The notes: a model not told the origin generated them from the letters alone. Counted from the first letter of the stretch, positions 1 through 9,602 are shown. The stretch is DNA of 64,000 bases from Saccharopolyspora dendranthemae (GCF_007829955.1 NZ_VIWX01000001.1:558001-622000), one strand, 5' to 3'. Numbers and translations: made by a program.

Positions 1-1
1 C

Positions 2-382
2 CTGGTCAGCACCCGGATGGCCGCGGCGTTCATCTCGGTGATCCCGCTGTACCTGGTGGGGTTGTTCGCCTCGTACATGGCCACCGGATTCGCCATCGTC
101 TACCTCAACGGCGACTCCCCCGGCACCTACAACGCCTACTTCCACCTGGCGCTCACCCCGACCGACGTGCTGTTCTCGCTGGTCAAGGCAGTGGTGTTCG
201 CGCTGATCGTGACCTTGATCCACTGCGCGCACGGCTACTACGCGACCGGCGGCCCGGAGGGCGTCGGCAAGGCGGCCGGGCGTGCGCTGCGCACCAGCAT
301 CGTGGCGATCACGGTGGTCGACGTGCTGCTGAGCCTGCTGTTCTGGGGCGTGCGGCCCTCGCTGCCGGCGCTGGGGTTGTGA
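2..382 (+). CDS. YrbE/MlaE-family ABC permease, 3' part only
   Basis: The reading frame is already open at base 2, so the start lies upstream of the window; about 126 C-terminal residues are present. The visible part has hydrophobic segments (ISVIPLYLVGLFASYMATG; SIVAITVVDVLLSLLFWG) around a polar loop ending in GGPEGVGKAAGRALR, typical of the C-terminal end of MlaE/YrbE permeases. In actinomycetes two YrbE proteins form the membrane channel of the Mce lipid importer. The stop lies 4 bases before the first Mce gene, so the two are surely co-transcribed. By position this is probably the second (B) permease; its partner would be upstream. The family call is firm, the A/B assignment is inferred. 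Confidence 0.85.
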   Translation: MVSTRMAAAFISVIPLYLVGLFASYMATGFAIVYLNGDSPGTYNAYFHLALTPTDVLFSLVKAVVFALIVTLIHCAHGYYATGGPEGVGKAAGRALRTSIVAITVVDVLLSLLFWGVRPSLPALGL

Positions 383-386
383 GCCG

Positions 387-1544
387 ATGGCACGCAGGAG
401 CGAACGGGCGTCCCTGGCCTTGCGCGGAGCTGCGGCGATCGCGGTCCTGGCTCTCGGCGCGGTGGCCGCCGTCGCGGGCAGTGCCGGGATGTTCCGGTCC
501 GAACCGGAGGTGACGACGACGCTGCCCGCCGCGGCAGGACCGATCCGGGAGAGCACCCCGGTGCAGTTCCGCGGCATCGAGGTCGGGACGCTCGCGGAGG
601 TCGAACCGGACGACGGCGGTGCGCGGCTGACCCTGCGGCTCGACCCGGAGCGGATCAGCGAGATCCCGGCCGACGTCGTGGTCAGGCTGCTTCCCCGAAC
701 CCTGTTCGGCAACCAGTACCTCGACCTCGCCGGACCCGAGAGGCGCAGCGGCGCAAGGCTCGTGGCGGGGGCGGAACTCGCCCCGGACACCTCGCGGCCC
801 ACCGCGCAGCTCTACACCACCTACACGCGGATGTACCAGCTGCTCGACGCGCTGGAACCCGCGCAGCTGCAGGTGGCCCTGACGGCTGTGGCAGACTCGC
901 TGCGGGGGCGCGGGGCGCGGCTGGGCGGGATGATCGACGACAGCGCCGCGCTGATGGACGAGGCCGCGCCCGTCCTGGACGGCCTCGGAGCCGACCTGCG
1001 GACGATGGCCGCGGTCAGCGACGATCTGCGGGCCGCTGCCCCGGATCTCGTCCGGACGCTGGACAACGCGGTCGCGCTGTCGGCGGTGGTGGTCCAGGAG
1101 CGGGAGAACATCGGTTCGCTGCTCTCCGGCGGCATCGAGGCCACCGACCGGGCCCAGCGCTTCCTCGACGCCAACGGCGATCGGGCCGTGCAGCTGGTGC
1201 GCACCGCCGACCCGATCACCGACATCCTGAACGCGAATCCGGGCGCGCTCGGCGACGCCAAGGCGGGCGTCGACGCCTTCCTGGACGGCGCGAACCGCGC
1301 GTTCTCCACGGGGTTCTTCAAGATCCGCGCGAAGGCGAGCCTGGAGAGCCCGCACCCCTACGACGCGCGGGACTGCCCGCGCTACGGCGCGCTGCGCGGC
1401 CCGAACTGCGCGGCGGCCGACGCCGGCCCGATCGGTCCCGTCGGCTCGCCGCAGGAGGACGAGGTCCTGCGGCGGCTCGCTCCGCTGCTGCCCGCGCCGG
1501 AGGGCGCGCCGCCGGCTCCCCCGTCGCCGGACCTGCTCGGGTGA
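387..1544 (+). CDS. mceA: Mce family protein, first of six (MceA-type)
   Basis: A 385-residue substrate-binding or tunnel subunit of a Mce lipid importer. It has one N-terminal membrane segment (about residues 13-32), then an MlaD/MCE beta-barrel domain (about 38-115, with the hallmark VQFRGIEVGTL and FGNQYLDLAGP), then a long helical region (about 130-300) and a polar Pro-rich tail. It starts with ATG 4 bases after the permease stop and is the first of six paralogues, which is why MceA is assigned by order. Family members form a hexameric tube across the cell envelope. The substrate of this system cannot be read from the sequence. Confidence 0.9.
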   Translation: MARRSERASLALRGAAAIAVLALGAVAAVAGSAGMFRSEPEVTTTLPAAAGPIRESTPVQFRGIEVGTLAEVEPDDGGARLTLRLDPERISEIPADVVVRLLPRTLFGNQYLDLAGPERRSGARLVAGAELAPDTSRPTAQLYTTYTRMYQLLDALEPAQLQVALTAVADSLRGRGARLGGMIDDSAALMDEAAPVLDGLGADLRTMAAVSDDLRAAAPDLVRTLDNAVALSAVVVQERENIGSLLSGGIEATDRAQRFLDANGDRAVQLVRTADPITDILNANPGALGDAKAGVDAFLDGANRAFSTGFFKIRAKASLESPHPYDARDCPRYGALRGPNCAAADAGPIGPVGSPQEDEVLRRLAPLLPAPEGAPPAPPSPDLLG

Positions 1545-1584
1545 TGCTCGGCCCGGTGGTGCGCGGCTCGGAGGTGATGACGCC

Positions 1585-2580
1585 GTGAAGCGCGTGCCGT
1601 GGATCAGGCTCGCAGGGTTCGTGGTCGTCTCGCTGCTGTGCGGGACCGTCGTGATCAACACCATCGGCAACCCGGTCCTCGGCTCGACCCGGCAGTACCG
1701 CGCGGTGTTCACCAACGCCGAGGGGCTGATCCCGGGCAGCGACGTGATGGTCGCGGGCGTGCGCGTCGGCAAGGTCAGCGAGGTCGCGCTCGACGACGGG
1801 CTCGCCCGGGTGTCCTTCGAGCTCGCCGCCGACCAGCGGATCCCGTCGGGTGGCGTGGCGGCGGTGCGCTACGCGGACATGCTCGGCGGCCGATTCCTGT
1901 CGCTCGCACCCGGTTCGGGCGGGCCGCCGCTGACCGAGGGCGCGGAGATCCCGCTGGAGCGGACGCGTCCGCCGCTGGATCTCACGGCTCTGCTCAACGG
2001 GTTCAAGCCGCTGTTCGAGGCGATCGATCCGCAGCAGGTGAACCAGCTGGCGGGTGAGATCGTCGCGGTCTTCGACGGCGAGCGCGGGACGATCACCGAC
2101 CTGCTGGCCAAGGTCGTCGCGGTCACCTCCGCGCTCGCCGAGCAGGACCAGGTCATCGGGCAGGTGGTGGACAACCTCAACACCGTGCTGGGCACGCTGC
2201 ACCAGAACCGCGAGCAGATGCGCGGCCTGATCTCCGGGCTCTCGCAGCTGACCTCGGCGGCGGCGCAGCAGGCCCCGCAGATCGCCGAATCGGTGGACAG
2301 CGGTGCGGCGCTGGCGGGTTCGCTGAACGACGTGCTCGGCGACATCGGCCCGGGCCTGTCGCACGACGTGCGCTCGATGCAGCGGATCAGCGCCGCGATG
2401 GTGCGCGACCAGCAGCGCTTCGCCACCGCCGCGCACGAGCTGCCCGGCTTCCTCACCTCGCTCAACCGGGCCGGCGGGTACGGGTCGTGGGTCAACGTCT
2501 ACATCTGCAACCTCAGCGTCACGGCCGGCGGATTGGGCGTGAACCTGGGCGCGGGACCGCACACGGAGGTGTGCCGATGA
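1585..2580 (+). CDS. mceB: Mce family protein, second of six (MceB-type)
   Basis: A 331-residue Mce subunit. The GTG start at 1585 has GGAGG about 10 bases upstream. One membrane segment (about residues 8-26) precedes the MCE domain (about 33-120, with DVMVAGVRVGKVSEV and LGGRFLSLAPG). The rest is predicted helical, ending with two conserved-looking Cys in the last 25 residues (YICNLSV and EVCR), as in other MceB proteins. A 40-base gap separates it from mceA, the only real gap in the operon. Its stop overlaps the next start (ATGA), giving translational coupling to mceC. Confidence 0.9.
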   Translation: MKRVPWIRLAGFVVVSLLCGTVVINTIGNPVLGSTRQYRAVFTNAEGLIPGSDVMVAGVRVGKVSEVALDDGLARVSFELAADQRIPSGGVAAVRYADMLGGRFLSLAPGSGGPPLTEGAEIPLERTRPPLDLTALLNGFKPLFEAIDPQQVNQLAGEIVAVFDGERGTITDLLAKVVAVTSALAEQDQVIGQVVDNLNTVLGTLHQNREQMRGLISGLSQLTSAAAQQAPQIAESVDSGAALAGSLNDVLGDIGPGLSHDVRSMQRISAAMVRDQQRFATAAHELPGFLTSLNRAGGYGSWVNVYICNLSVTAGGLGVNLGAGPHTEVCR

Positions 2581-3563
2581 CTCAGGTGCTGCCGGGCAAG
2601 GCGCTGCGCAACGGCACGATCGCCGCGATCACGGCCGCCGCGCTGCTGCTGGCCGCGGTCCTGGTGCCGCAGCTGGCCTTTCGCGCCCGGACCGACGAGC
2701 ACGTCGCGGAGTTCGCCAACGCCGCCGGGCTGACCACCGGCACGCCGGTCAGCGTCGCCGGGGTCCCCGCCGGGAGGGTGACCGGCGTGGAGCTGGCGGG
2801 CGACCGGGTGCTGGTGACCTTCCGGGTCGACGCGGGGCAGCGGCTGGGGACCGGCACGCGCGCCGGGATCAAGATCCGCACCGTGCTCGGGACCCGCTAC
2901 CTCCAGGTCGAACCGGCCGGGCCGGGCGAGCTGGACGGCCCGATCCCGCTGGAGCGCACCGCGGTTCCCTACAGCCTCGACGAGATCAGCCGGGGCGCCA
3001 CCGCCACCACCGCGGGTCTGGACGCCGACCAGCTGCAGCGGATGATCAGCACCCTGCGCCAGGCTGCTCCGGCCGATCCGCGGCTCACCGGCGACGCGCT
3101 GGCCGGGATCAGCGACGCGGCGCAGGTCCTCGGCCAGCGCGGCGAGCAGATCGACGCACTGCTGCGCGGCACCCAGTCGCTGACCGCCACGCTGCTCGAC
3201 GAGCAGCGCTCGCTGGTCACCATGCTCGGCGACGCCCGCCTGATCGCCGGGGTGCTCGACCAGCGGCGCGCCACGCTGCGGCAGCTGATCACCGACCTCG
3301 ACGGCATCACCGCGCAGCTCGACGGTCTCCTGCGCGACAACCGCGAGGTCATCGACCCGCTGCTGACCGACCTGCACACCATCACCGACGCGCTGGAGCG
3401 CAGCGACCGCGACATCGCCGAGAGCCTGCGCCAGCTGGGTCCCGCGAGCCGCTACGTCACCAACGCGTCCGGGAACGGTCCGTGGGGCGATGTTTCGGCG
3501 CCGCTCGGTCCCGTCCCGGACAACGTCCTGTGCGTCGCGGGGCTGCTCGAGGGGTGCCGATGA
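2577..3563 (+). CDS. mceC: Mce family protein, third of six (MceC-type)
   Basis: A 328-residue Mce subunit. A longer in-frame extension upstream exists, but the ATG at 2577 overlaps the mceB stop as ATGA and is followed directly by the expected N-terminal membrane segment (about residues 14-32), so it is chosen. The MCE domain (about 40-125) carries GTPVSVAGVPAGRVTGV and LGTRYLQVEPAG. A helical region follows (about 135-290), and the C-terminus has the pattern VLCVAGLLEGCR, a Cys-containing end shared with MceB. It is coupled to the next gene by another 4-base overlap. Confidence 0.9.
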   Translation: MTQVLPGKALRNGTIAAITAAALLLAAVLVPQLAFRARTDEHVAEFANAAGLTTGTPVSVAGVPAGRVTGVELAGDRVLVTFRVDAGQRLGTGTRAGIKIRTVLGTRYLQVEPAGPGELDGPIPLERTAVPYSLDEISRGATATTAGLDADQLQRMISTLRQAAPADPRLTGDALAGISDAAQVLGQRGEQIDALLRGTQSLTATLLDEQRSLVTMLGDARLIAGVLDQRRATLRQLITDLDGITAQLDGLLRDNREVIDPLLTDLHTITDALERSDRDIAESLRQLGPASRYVTNASGNGPWGDVSAPLGPVPDNVLCVAGLLEGCR

Positions 3564-4639
3564 ACACCGCGACGAAGATCGCCGCCGCCGCGTGCCTGCT
3601 CGCGGCGCTGGCCACCACGGGCTGGTACGGACTGCTGCGTCCGCACCAGACCCTGGCCGTGTCAGCGGATTTCGCGTTCGCCGACGGCATCTACCCCGGA
3701 AACCGGGTCGCGATCCTCGGGGTTCCGGTCGGCACCGTGCGGTCTGTGCAGCCCTCCGGAACCGCGGTGGAGGTGACGATGGACCTGCCGCCGGACACCG
3801 AGATCCCCGGCGACGCCCACGCCTACATCGTCAGCCCGGCGGTGATCTCCGACCGCTACGTCGAGCTCGGCCCGGCCTACACCGGCGGCCCGAAGCTCGC
3901 CGACGGCGCATCGATCCCGTTGCAGCGCACGCATTCCCCGATCAAGTGGGACGAGCTCACCGGTTCGCTGGACACCCTGCTCAAGGCCCTCGGCCCGCAA
4001 GGCGGAGCACCGGGCGGGCTCGGCGAGCTGATGCGCGTCGGCGCGGACTCGCTGGACGGCCAGGGGCCCGCGATCCGGGAGGCGATCACCCACGTCAGCC
4101 AGGCGACCGAGGTGCTCGCCGACGGCAGCGGCGACATCAAGGCGGTGCTGGCCAACGTCGACCGGCTGCTCGCGCTGCTCGTCGAGCGGAAGTCCACAAT
4201 AGACTCCATCGCGTCCAGCACCACCGGCCTCACCGCCGACTTCAACGCCCAGGGCCAGCAGATCGGCGACGCCCTGACCCGCCTGTCGTCGTCGCTGACG
4301 CAGGTCAACGACCTGATCCGGAACCACGGCGACCAGCTCACCGGCGACGTCGCGCAGCTCACCAGGCTGTCGCAGACGCTGTCGGACCACCAGCAGCAAC
4401 TCGGCGAAACCCTCGACGTGCTGCCGTTGGGACTGGACAACCTGCAGCGCACCCTCGCCCCCGACGAGCGGATGCGGCTGCGGCTGGACGTGTCGACCAA
4501 CCTCCGGCAGTTCGACACCACCGCCGCCCTGTGCGCACGGCTGCCGCTCCCGCTGTGCGACGGCCCCGGCATCGTCAACCCGATCCCCATTCCGATCCCC
4601 CTCCCGCTGCCCGGCGGCTCCACCGGAGGTGGCCGATGA
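3560..4639 (+). CDS. mceD: Mce family protein, fourth of six (MceD-type)
   Basis: A 359-residue Mce subunit. The ATG at 3560 overlaps the mceC stop (ATGA). The N-terminal membrane segment is residues 5-23, the MCE domain about 30-120 (NRVAILGVPVGTVRSV; ISDRYVELGPAY). The helical region runs to about residue 310. The tail is Pro/Ile-rich (IVNPIPIPIPLPLPGG), an extension of the kind seen on MceD proteins. The position in the ordered series A-F supports the assignment. Substrate is not deducible. Confidence 0.9.
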   Translation: MNTATKIAAAACLLAALATTGWYGLLRPHQTLAVSADFAFADGIYPGNRVAILGVPVGTVRSVQPSGTAVEVTMDLPPDTEIPGDAHAYIVSPAVISDRYVELGPAYTGGPKLADGASIPLQRTHSPIKWDELTGSLDTLLKALGPQGGAPGGLGELMRVGADSLDGQGPAIREAITHVSQATEVLADGSGDIKAVLANVDRLLALLVERKSTIDSIASSTTGLTADFNAQGQQIGDALTRLSSSLTQVNDLIRNHGDQLTGDVAQLTRLSQTLSDHQQQLGETLDVLPLGLDNLQRTLAPDERMRLRLDVSTNLRQFDTTAALCARLPLPLCDGPGIVNPIPIPIPLPLPGGSTGGGR

Positions 4640-5637
4640 GACGACGCGCGATCGCCGCGCTGCTCGCGGTGCTGACGACCTCGTCGTGCGGGCTGAACCT
4701 GCAGAACGCGGGAATCGGCACCGGCCTCGGCGTCCCGAGCAAGCACGTCACCGCCGTGTTCGCCGACGCGGGCAGGCTGCCGCTGGGCGGTGTCGTGCGT
4801 TCCGGGCAGGCCGAGGTCGGCCGGGTCACCGCCATCCGCACCCGCGACTTCCTGGCGCTCGTGGAGATGGACATCGACGCGGACCTCCCGCTGCCCAGCG
4901 GCACGTCCGCCCAGCTGCAGCTGGCGTCACCGCTCGGCGAGGCGTTCGTGATGCTGGACCGGCCGCCCGGCGGCCCCCAGCTGGCCGACGGCGCGGTCAT
5001 CCCGATCGAGCGCACCACGCGCGGACCCGACATCGAGGACACCCTGGCGGCTGTGGGAACCGTGCTCAACGGTTCCGGTCTCGACCAGGCGCGCACCGTC
5101 GTCGGCGAGCTCAACACCGCCTTGCACGGCCGCGAGGACGATGTCCGCGACCTGCTGCACGAGCTGCAGTCGGTGCTGGGGTCGCTGCAACGGCACCGCG
5201 AGGACATCGACCAGATCATCACCTCGATGCACGCGGCCTCCGAGGAGCTGGCGCGCAACGAGCCGCTGCTGGAAGCGACGTTCACCGAGATCAAGCCCGG
5301 GATCGACGTGCTGCTGGCCGAGCGCGAGCGCTTCGGCCGGCTGCTGACCAACACCGCGTCGCTGAGCGCCAGCACCCACGAGCTCACCCGGCGCACCGCA
5401 GGCACCCTCACCCACGAGGTGCACCAGCTGCGCCCGGTCCTCGACGAGCTGCGCGGCTTCGACGGGGAGTTGGGGCGCACGCTCGACGGACTCGCCCACT
5501 TCTCGCGGCTGTTCCAGCAGGCCACGCCGGGTGACTACGTGCTGTTCAACGGAACCCTGGACGTGCCGGGCACTCTCGGCGAGATCGTCGCCCCGGGCGC
5601 CGCACCGCCCGCGCCACCGGGAGGGGGACCGCCGTGA
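4636..5637 (+). CDS. mceE: Mce family lipoprotein, fifth of six (MceE-type)
   Basis: A 333-residue Mce subunit starting at the ATG overlapping the mceD stop. Instead of a membrane anchor it has a short lipoprotein-like signal, MRRRAIAALLAVLTTSSCGL, with Cys at residue 19; the -3 residue is Thr rather than Leu, so the lipobox is not canonical. In known mce operons the fifth gene encodes the lipoprotein (LprK type), which fits. The MCE domain follows (about 35-120; VVRSGQAEVGRVTAI, LGEAFVMLD), then a helical region with runs of Leu heptads. The C-terminus is Pro/Gly-rich. Confidence 0.88.
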   Translation: MRRRAIAALLAVLTTSSCGLNLQNAGIGTGLGVPSKHVTAVFADAGRLPLGGVVRSGQAEVGRVTAIRTRDFLALVEMDIDADLPLPSGTSAQLQLASPLGEAFVMLDRPPGGPQLADGAVIPIERTTRGPDIEDTLAAVGTVLNGSGLDQARTVVGELNTALHGREDDVRDLLHELQSVLGSLQRHREDIDQIITSMHAASEELARNEPLLEATFTEIKPGIDVLLAERERFGRLLTNTASLSASTHELTRRTAGTLTHEVHQLRPVLDELRGFDGELGRTLDGLAHFSRLFQQATPGDYVLFNGTLDVPGTLGEIVAPGAAPPAPPGGGPP

Positions 5638-6836
5638 AGCAGGACCGGTTGATGCTCGTGCAGATCGCCCTGTTCGTGCTGATCAGCATCGGCTGCACGC
5701 TCTACGTGGTGACCAACGTGGTGCGCCCGCACATGATCTCCGAACCGAACCACGTGTCCGTGCGGATGCCCGACAGCGCCGGCATCACACCGGATTCGCT
5801 GGTGACGTTCCGCGGCGTCGAGATCGGCGCCGTCACCGACGTGCGCATCGAGGACTCCGGGGTCAGCGTGCTGGTCTCGATCAACGCCTCGGCACGCATC
5901 CCCGCCTCCTCCCGGGCGGTGATCGCCCAGGACACCCCGATGGCGTTGCAGCACCTCGACCTGCGCGCGGACACCGACGCGGGCCCGTTCCTGCGCGACG
6001 GCAGCGTCATCGAGGCCGAGCGCACCACCCGCCCGCTGCCGCTGGAGACGCTGCTGACCGACTTCACCGCGATCGGCGACAGCATCGATCCGCGCGACGT
6101 CGACCGGCTCGGCGAGGCGCTGGCGACCGGCCTCAACGGCGCCGGTCCCGAGCTCACCCGGATCCTGGACAACACGGCCGAGCTGCTGCGCGCGACCCGC
6201 GAGAGCGTGCCGCAGCTGCGGCGGAGCCTCGACAACGGCCGCGCCTTCGTGGGCCCCGGCGGTGAGCAGGGCGACCGGCTGCGGGTGCTCGCCGCCAACC
6301 TCAGATCGCTGAGCGACCAGGCGCGCGGCCAGGAACCGCAGGTCCGGTCGCTGCTGGAGAACGCCCCCGAGGGGACTCGGCAGGTGGCGCGGCTGATGGC
6401 CGACAACGAGCCCGCGGTGACCGCGCTGCTCGGCAACCTCGTCACGACGGGCCAGATCGTCAGCGTCCGCGGACCGGCGATGCAGCACGCGCTGGTCACG
6501 CTGCCCGGAACCTTCGGGGGCCTGGGCGAGATCGTGCACGGAGACACCGCCGACTTCGACCTGGTGATCACCCAGGGGCCGGTGTGCGTCACGCCGACCG
6601 AGCGCCGCTCCCCCGCCGACGCAGAACCACGCGATCCGGCGCTGGACTGGCACTGCCCGGGCGACGATCCTCGGACGGGTCAGCGCGGCGCCGCCAACGC
6701 GCCCCGACCGATGGCCACCTACGACCCCGCGACCGGCGACACCGGTGCCGGGTTCCGACTCGGCACCTCCGGCGGGCAGAGCGACGTGCTCGGCTCCCGC
6801 TCCTGGTACTCGATCCCGTTGCAAGGAGTCCGATGA
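5634..6836 (+). CDS. mceF: Mce family protein, sixth of six (MceF-type)
   Basis: A 400-residue Mce subunit. It starts at GTG 5634, overlapping the mceE stop as GTGA. It has one N-terminal membrane segment (about residues 7-27) and an MCE domain (about 35-125, with LVTFRGVEIGAVTDV and ALQHLDLRAD). It ends in a long extracytoplasmic tail with two Cys (GPVCVTPTE and WHCPGDD). Being last and longest of the series matches MceF. The operon contains no MceG-type ATPase gene; in actinomycetes this is often encoded elsewhere. Confidence 0.88.
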   Translation: MKQDRLMLVQIALFVLISIGCTLYVVTNVVRPHMISEPNHVSVRMPDSAGITPDSLVTFRGVEIGAVTDVRIEDSGVSVLVSINASARIPASSRAVIAQDTPMALQHLDLRADTDAGPFLRDGSVIEAERTTRPLPLETLLTDFTAIGDSIDPRDVDRLGEALATGLNGAGPELTRILDNTAELLRATRESVPQLRRSLDNGRAFVGPGGEQGDRLRVLAANLRSLSDQARGQEPQVRSLLENAPEGTRQVARLMADNEPAVTALLGNLVTTGQIVSVRGPAMQHALVTLPGTFGGLGEIVHGDTADFDLVITQGPVCVTPTERRSPADAEPRDPALDWHCPGDDPRTGQRGAANAPRPMATYDPATGDTGAGFRLGTSGGQSDVLGSRSWYSIPLQGVR

Positions 6837-7381
6837 TGACCGACACGACCACCCGGGCCGAACCGGACACCGCCGCGCCAGGACCGCTGCGCCGGAGCGC
6901 GAAAGCCCTGCGCAGGCCGCGAGTTCTGGTGACAGCGGTGGTCGCCGCGCTCCTGCTCGGCACCCTGGCCCTCACAGGCCTGCAGCTGCGCGAGCACGCC
7001 GCGGCGGAGTCGGCCGCCGCGTCCGCGAAGGAAGCCGCCCGGCGCTACGCGACGGACCTCTCCACCTACGACTACCAGCGGCTGGACCAGAACTTCGCCG
7101 CCGTCACCGCCAACGCGCACGGCCAGTTCGCCCAGCAGTACGAGCAGGTCAGCGCCAGCCTGACCGAGCTGATCCGGCAGAACCAGGCCATCTCGCGGGG
7201 AACCGTCCTCACCGCGGCCACCGTCGAGGCCGATCAGAACCGGGCGGTGATCGCCCTGTTCGTCGACCAGGAGATCACCAACAAGAACAACCCCGAGCCC
7301 CGCGTCGACCGGAACCGCATGCAGATGACCCTCGTCCACGAGGACGACCGCTGGCAGATCGAGGGAATTCAGCTCCTCTGA
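6833..7381 (+). CDS. Mce-associated membrane protein
   Basis: A 182-residue protein with a cytoplasmic N-terminus, one membrane segment (about residues 38-56, VLVTAVVAALLLGTLALTG) and an extracytoplasmic domain of the NTF2/SnoaL-like type usual in Mce-associated (Mas) proteins (ATDLSTYDYQRLDQNFAAV). Two adjacent in-frame ATGs are possible: 6833 overlaps the mceF stop, while 6836 has better spacing (7 bases) from AAGGAG at 6823-6828. Such proteins stabilise the Mce complex in mycobacteria; here the role is inferred from position and fold. It ends the operon, facing a convergent gene 8 bases away. Confidence 0.82.
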   Translation: MMTDTTTRAEPDTAAPGPLRRSAKALRRPRVLVTAVVAALLLGTLALTGLQLREHAAAESAAASAKEAARRYATDLSTYDYQRLDQNFAAVTANAHGQFAQQYEQVSASLTELIRQNQAISRGTVLTAATVEADQNRAVIALFVDQEITNKNNPEPRVDRNRMQMTLVHEDDRWQIEGIQLL

Positions 7382-7388
7382 TGCGTGC

Positions 7389-8180
7389 TCAGGACTCGGA
7401 GCGCTCGTGGGGCAGCAGTTCGCCCGCCGTGACCTCGAACGGCAGGTGGTTCCCCTCCGGCGGCAGCGGGCAGGTGGCGAGATCGGTGAAGGCGCAGGGC
7501 AGGTTGATCGCGCGGTTGAAGTCGAGCGTGACGGTGCCGTCGGCGGCCGGTTCGGCGGTGAGCACCGAGCGGTTCGCCGGGTAGGTGGTCACGCCGCTGG
7601 TGGCGTCGGTGAACAGGATGTTGAGTCCGCTCCCGGTCTTGCCGTTGAACGCCGTCAGCACGTGCTCGGTGCCGTTGCGCTCGAAGCGCACGAGACCGGG
7701 CGCCTGGTACACGTGACTCAGGCCGGGCGTGACGGCACCGACCGTGGTCGGCCGGGGCTCGGCGAACGGCTCGAAAGTGCCCGTCACCACCCATCCCGGG
7801 TCGGGCTGGTAGGCCGGAACTCCGCGGAAGTCGCGCAGCGCTTCGGCTTTCGGCGAATGCACCCGGATCAGGTAGCCGGACCGGCGCGCCACTTCGACTT
7901 CCACATCACCGGCCGACACCCGCGTGCCGGGCCCGCTGTTGACCAGCTCGAAGCGCTGCACCCCGGTGATCGGCTCGCCCTCGTGGAACAGCTCGGCGCC
8001 CTGCGGGTCGACGTAGGCGGCTTCGTCGTCCTGCCACCACACGCCCGGCGCTGCGGGGTAGGTGGCGGGAACGTCGGTCAGCCAGTCCAAGGAGACCAGG
8101 GCCAGCCAGCCGAAGGGGTCGGCGAGCTCGCGCTCCCGGTTGGCGTGCCAGTCCTGCCACTGCTCGGTGTACGTGCTCAC
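7389..8180 (-). CDS. DUF1684 family protein
   Basis: A 263-residue soluble protein recognised as DUF1684 by its C-terminal pattern (FNRAINLPCAFTDLATCPLP followed by an AGE motif) and by WLALVSLDWL near the N-terminus. Function of the family is not established. It starts with GTG at 8180, preceded by GGAGGGG. It lies 178 bases downstream of the acyl-CoA dehydrogenase gene in the same direction and may be co-transcribed. The intervening bases 8181-8358 show no gene or convincing hairpin. Confidence 0.8.
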   Translation of the reverse strand: MSTYTEQWQDWHANRERELADPFGWLALVSLDWLTDVPATYPAAPGVWWQDDEAAYVDPQGAELFHEGEPITGVQRFELVNSGPGTRVSAGDVEVEVARRSGYLIRVHSPKAEALRDFRGVPAYQPDPGWVVTGTFEPFAEPRPTTVGAVTPGLSHVYQAPGLVRFERNGTEHVLTAFNGKTGSGLNILFTDATSGVTTYPANRSVLTAEPAADGTVTLDFNRAINLPCAFTDLATCPLPPEGNHLPFEVTAGELLPHERSES

Positions 8181-8358
8181 GGCCCCTCCATCACGTCGCG
8201 TCGTCCCGGTCCGGCGGACGAGGACGCCTCACCGCGGGGACACCCTCGACGATACGACGCTGGAAGCAGGCCGGCGGCGCCGTCCACAGCGTGGAACCGC
8301 CCACGCGCAAGGCGACGGAGCCCCGCACCGCCGAGCAAACCGACCCTGAAACAGCTCC

Positions 8359-9501
8359 TCAGAGGCCGTAGGTCTTGCCGATGATGTCCCGCTGGATCTC
8401 GCTGGTCCCTCCGTAGACCGTCGACACCACGGTCGAGCGCAGCATCGACTCCATCCCGTACTCGGTGGCGTAGCCGTAGCCGCCGAGCATCTGCATCCCC
8501 TCCAGGGACACGTGCTTGGCGAGCTCGGTGCTCTTGAGCTTCACCATCGAGGCCTCCCGCGCGAAGATCCGGTCCGGCTCGCGGTCGATGGCACCGGCGA
8601 CGTTGTAGAGCAGCAGTTGGGCGCACTCGATCTCGGTGGCCATGTCGGCGATGCGGTGCTTGAGGGCCTGGAACGACCCGATCGGCCGACCGAACTGCTC
8701 CCGCTGCTTGACGTAGTCCAGCGTGTCGTCGAAGGCCCGGCGGGCGGCGCCGACCATGCTCGCGCCCAGGATCATCCGCTCCAGGTTCAGGCCCGCCATC
8801 AGCTGCGCCCACGCCTGCCCGACGGTGCCGACCACCGCGGAGTCCGGCAGGAAGCAGTCGGTGAAGTACAGGTCGTTGACCTCGCGGCCGCCCATCGTCT
8901 CGATGCCGCTGATCTGCAGCCCTTCGACGTCCGTGGGCACCATGAACTGAGTGAGCCCGCGATGCTTGGAGTCCTCGGACGAGGTCCGCGCGATCAGCAG
9001 GACGTGGTCGGCGATGTGGGCGTTGGAGCACCAGGTCTTCTGCCCGTTGACCACCCAGCCGCCGTCGGTCCGCTCCGCGCGGCAGATCAGCGCGCCCACG
9101 TCGGACCCGGCACCGGGCTCGGACATCGACACCGCTTCGACGCGGCCGCGAGCGACCCCTTCGAGCACCGTGCGCTTCTGCTCCTGCGAGGCGAACTTCT
9201 CGTAGGCGGCCGCGGTGATGATGGTGGTCGCGAACCCGCTCATCGGCACTCGCCCGTAGGCGGTCTCCTCCAGGAACAGGCACAGCTCGGTCATGCCCTG
9301 ACCGGCACCGCCGTACTCCTCGGGCAGGGAGATGCCCAGCCACCCCAGGTCGGCCAGCTTGTTGTAGAGCTCCTGGTTGTGCGGCTCCTCGCCGCGAGCG
9401 GTCAGCTCGTCCCGCTGCTCCTGGGTGCCGCACTCGCGGCGGCAGAACTCCCCGACGGCGTCGACCAGGTCGCGCTGCTCATCGGTCAGGACTCTTGGCA
9501 T
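8359..9501 (-). CDS. acyl-CoA dehydrogenase family protein
   Basis: A 380-residue flavoprotein predicted to oxidise an acyl-CoA to the enoyl-CoA, passing electrons to ETF. Family signatures are clear: SMSEPGAGSDVGAL in the middle domain and GGYGYATEYGMESMLR plus GGTSEIQRDIIG at the C-terminus. An upstream ATG at 9519 exists, but the ATG at 9501 has GGAGGG six bases before it and is preferred. A perfect palindrome at 9603-9620 lies in the promoter region shared with the divergent MpaB-type gene. Substrate chain length cannot be told. Confidence 0.9.
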   Translation of the reverse strand: MPRVLTDEQRDLVDAVGEFCRRECGTQEQRDELTARGEEPHNQELYNKLADLGWLGISLPEEYGGAGQGMTELCLFLEETAYGRVPMSGFATTIITAAAYEKFASQEQKRTVLEGVARGRVEAVSMSEPGAGSDVGALICRAERTDGGWVVNGQKTWCSNAHIADHVLLIARTSSEDSKHRGLTQFMVPTDVEGLQISGIETMGGREVNDLYFTDCFLPDSAVVGTVGQAWAQLMAGLNLERMILGASMVGAARRAFDDTLDYVKQREQFGRPIGSFQALKHRIADMATEIECAQLLLYNVAGAIDREPDRIFAREASMVKLKSTELAKHVSLEGMQMLGGYGYATEYGMESMLRSTVVSTVYGGTSEIQRDIIGKTYGL

Positions 9502-9602
9502 GACGTGCCCTCCAGGCATGGCTGCGAGCGCGCGATCCGCGCCGCGCCCGCGTCATCCGGCGCGGCACAGCTCGCACGAGATGTACCTCCGCCGAGTCTG
9601 AC

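Noticed and set aside
3490..5637. 715-codon frame that would fuse an Arg-rich leader to MceE
   Set aside because: The leader is mceD in the wrong frame; the MceE lipoprotein signal begins at 4636 with the usual ATGA overlap.
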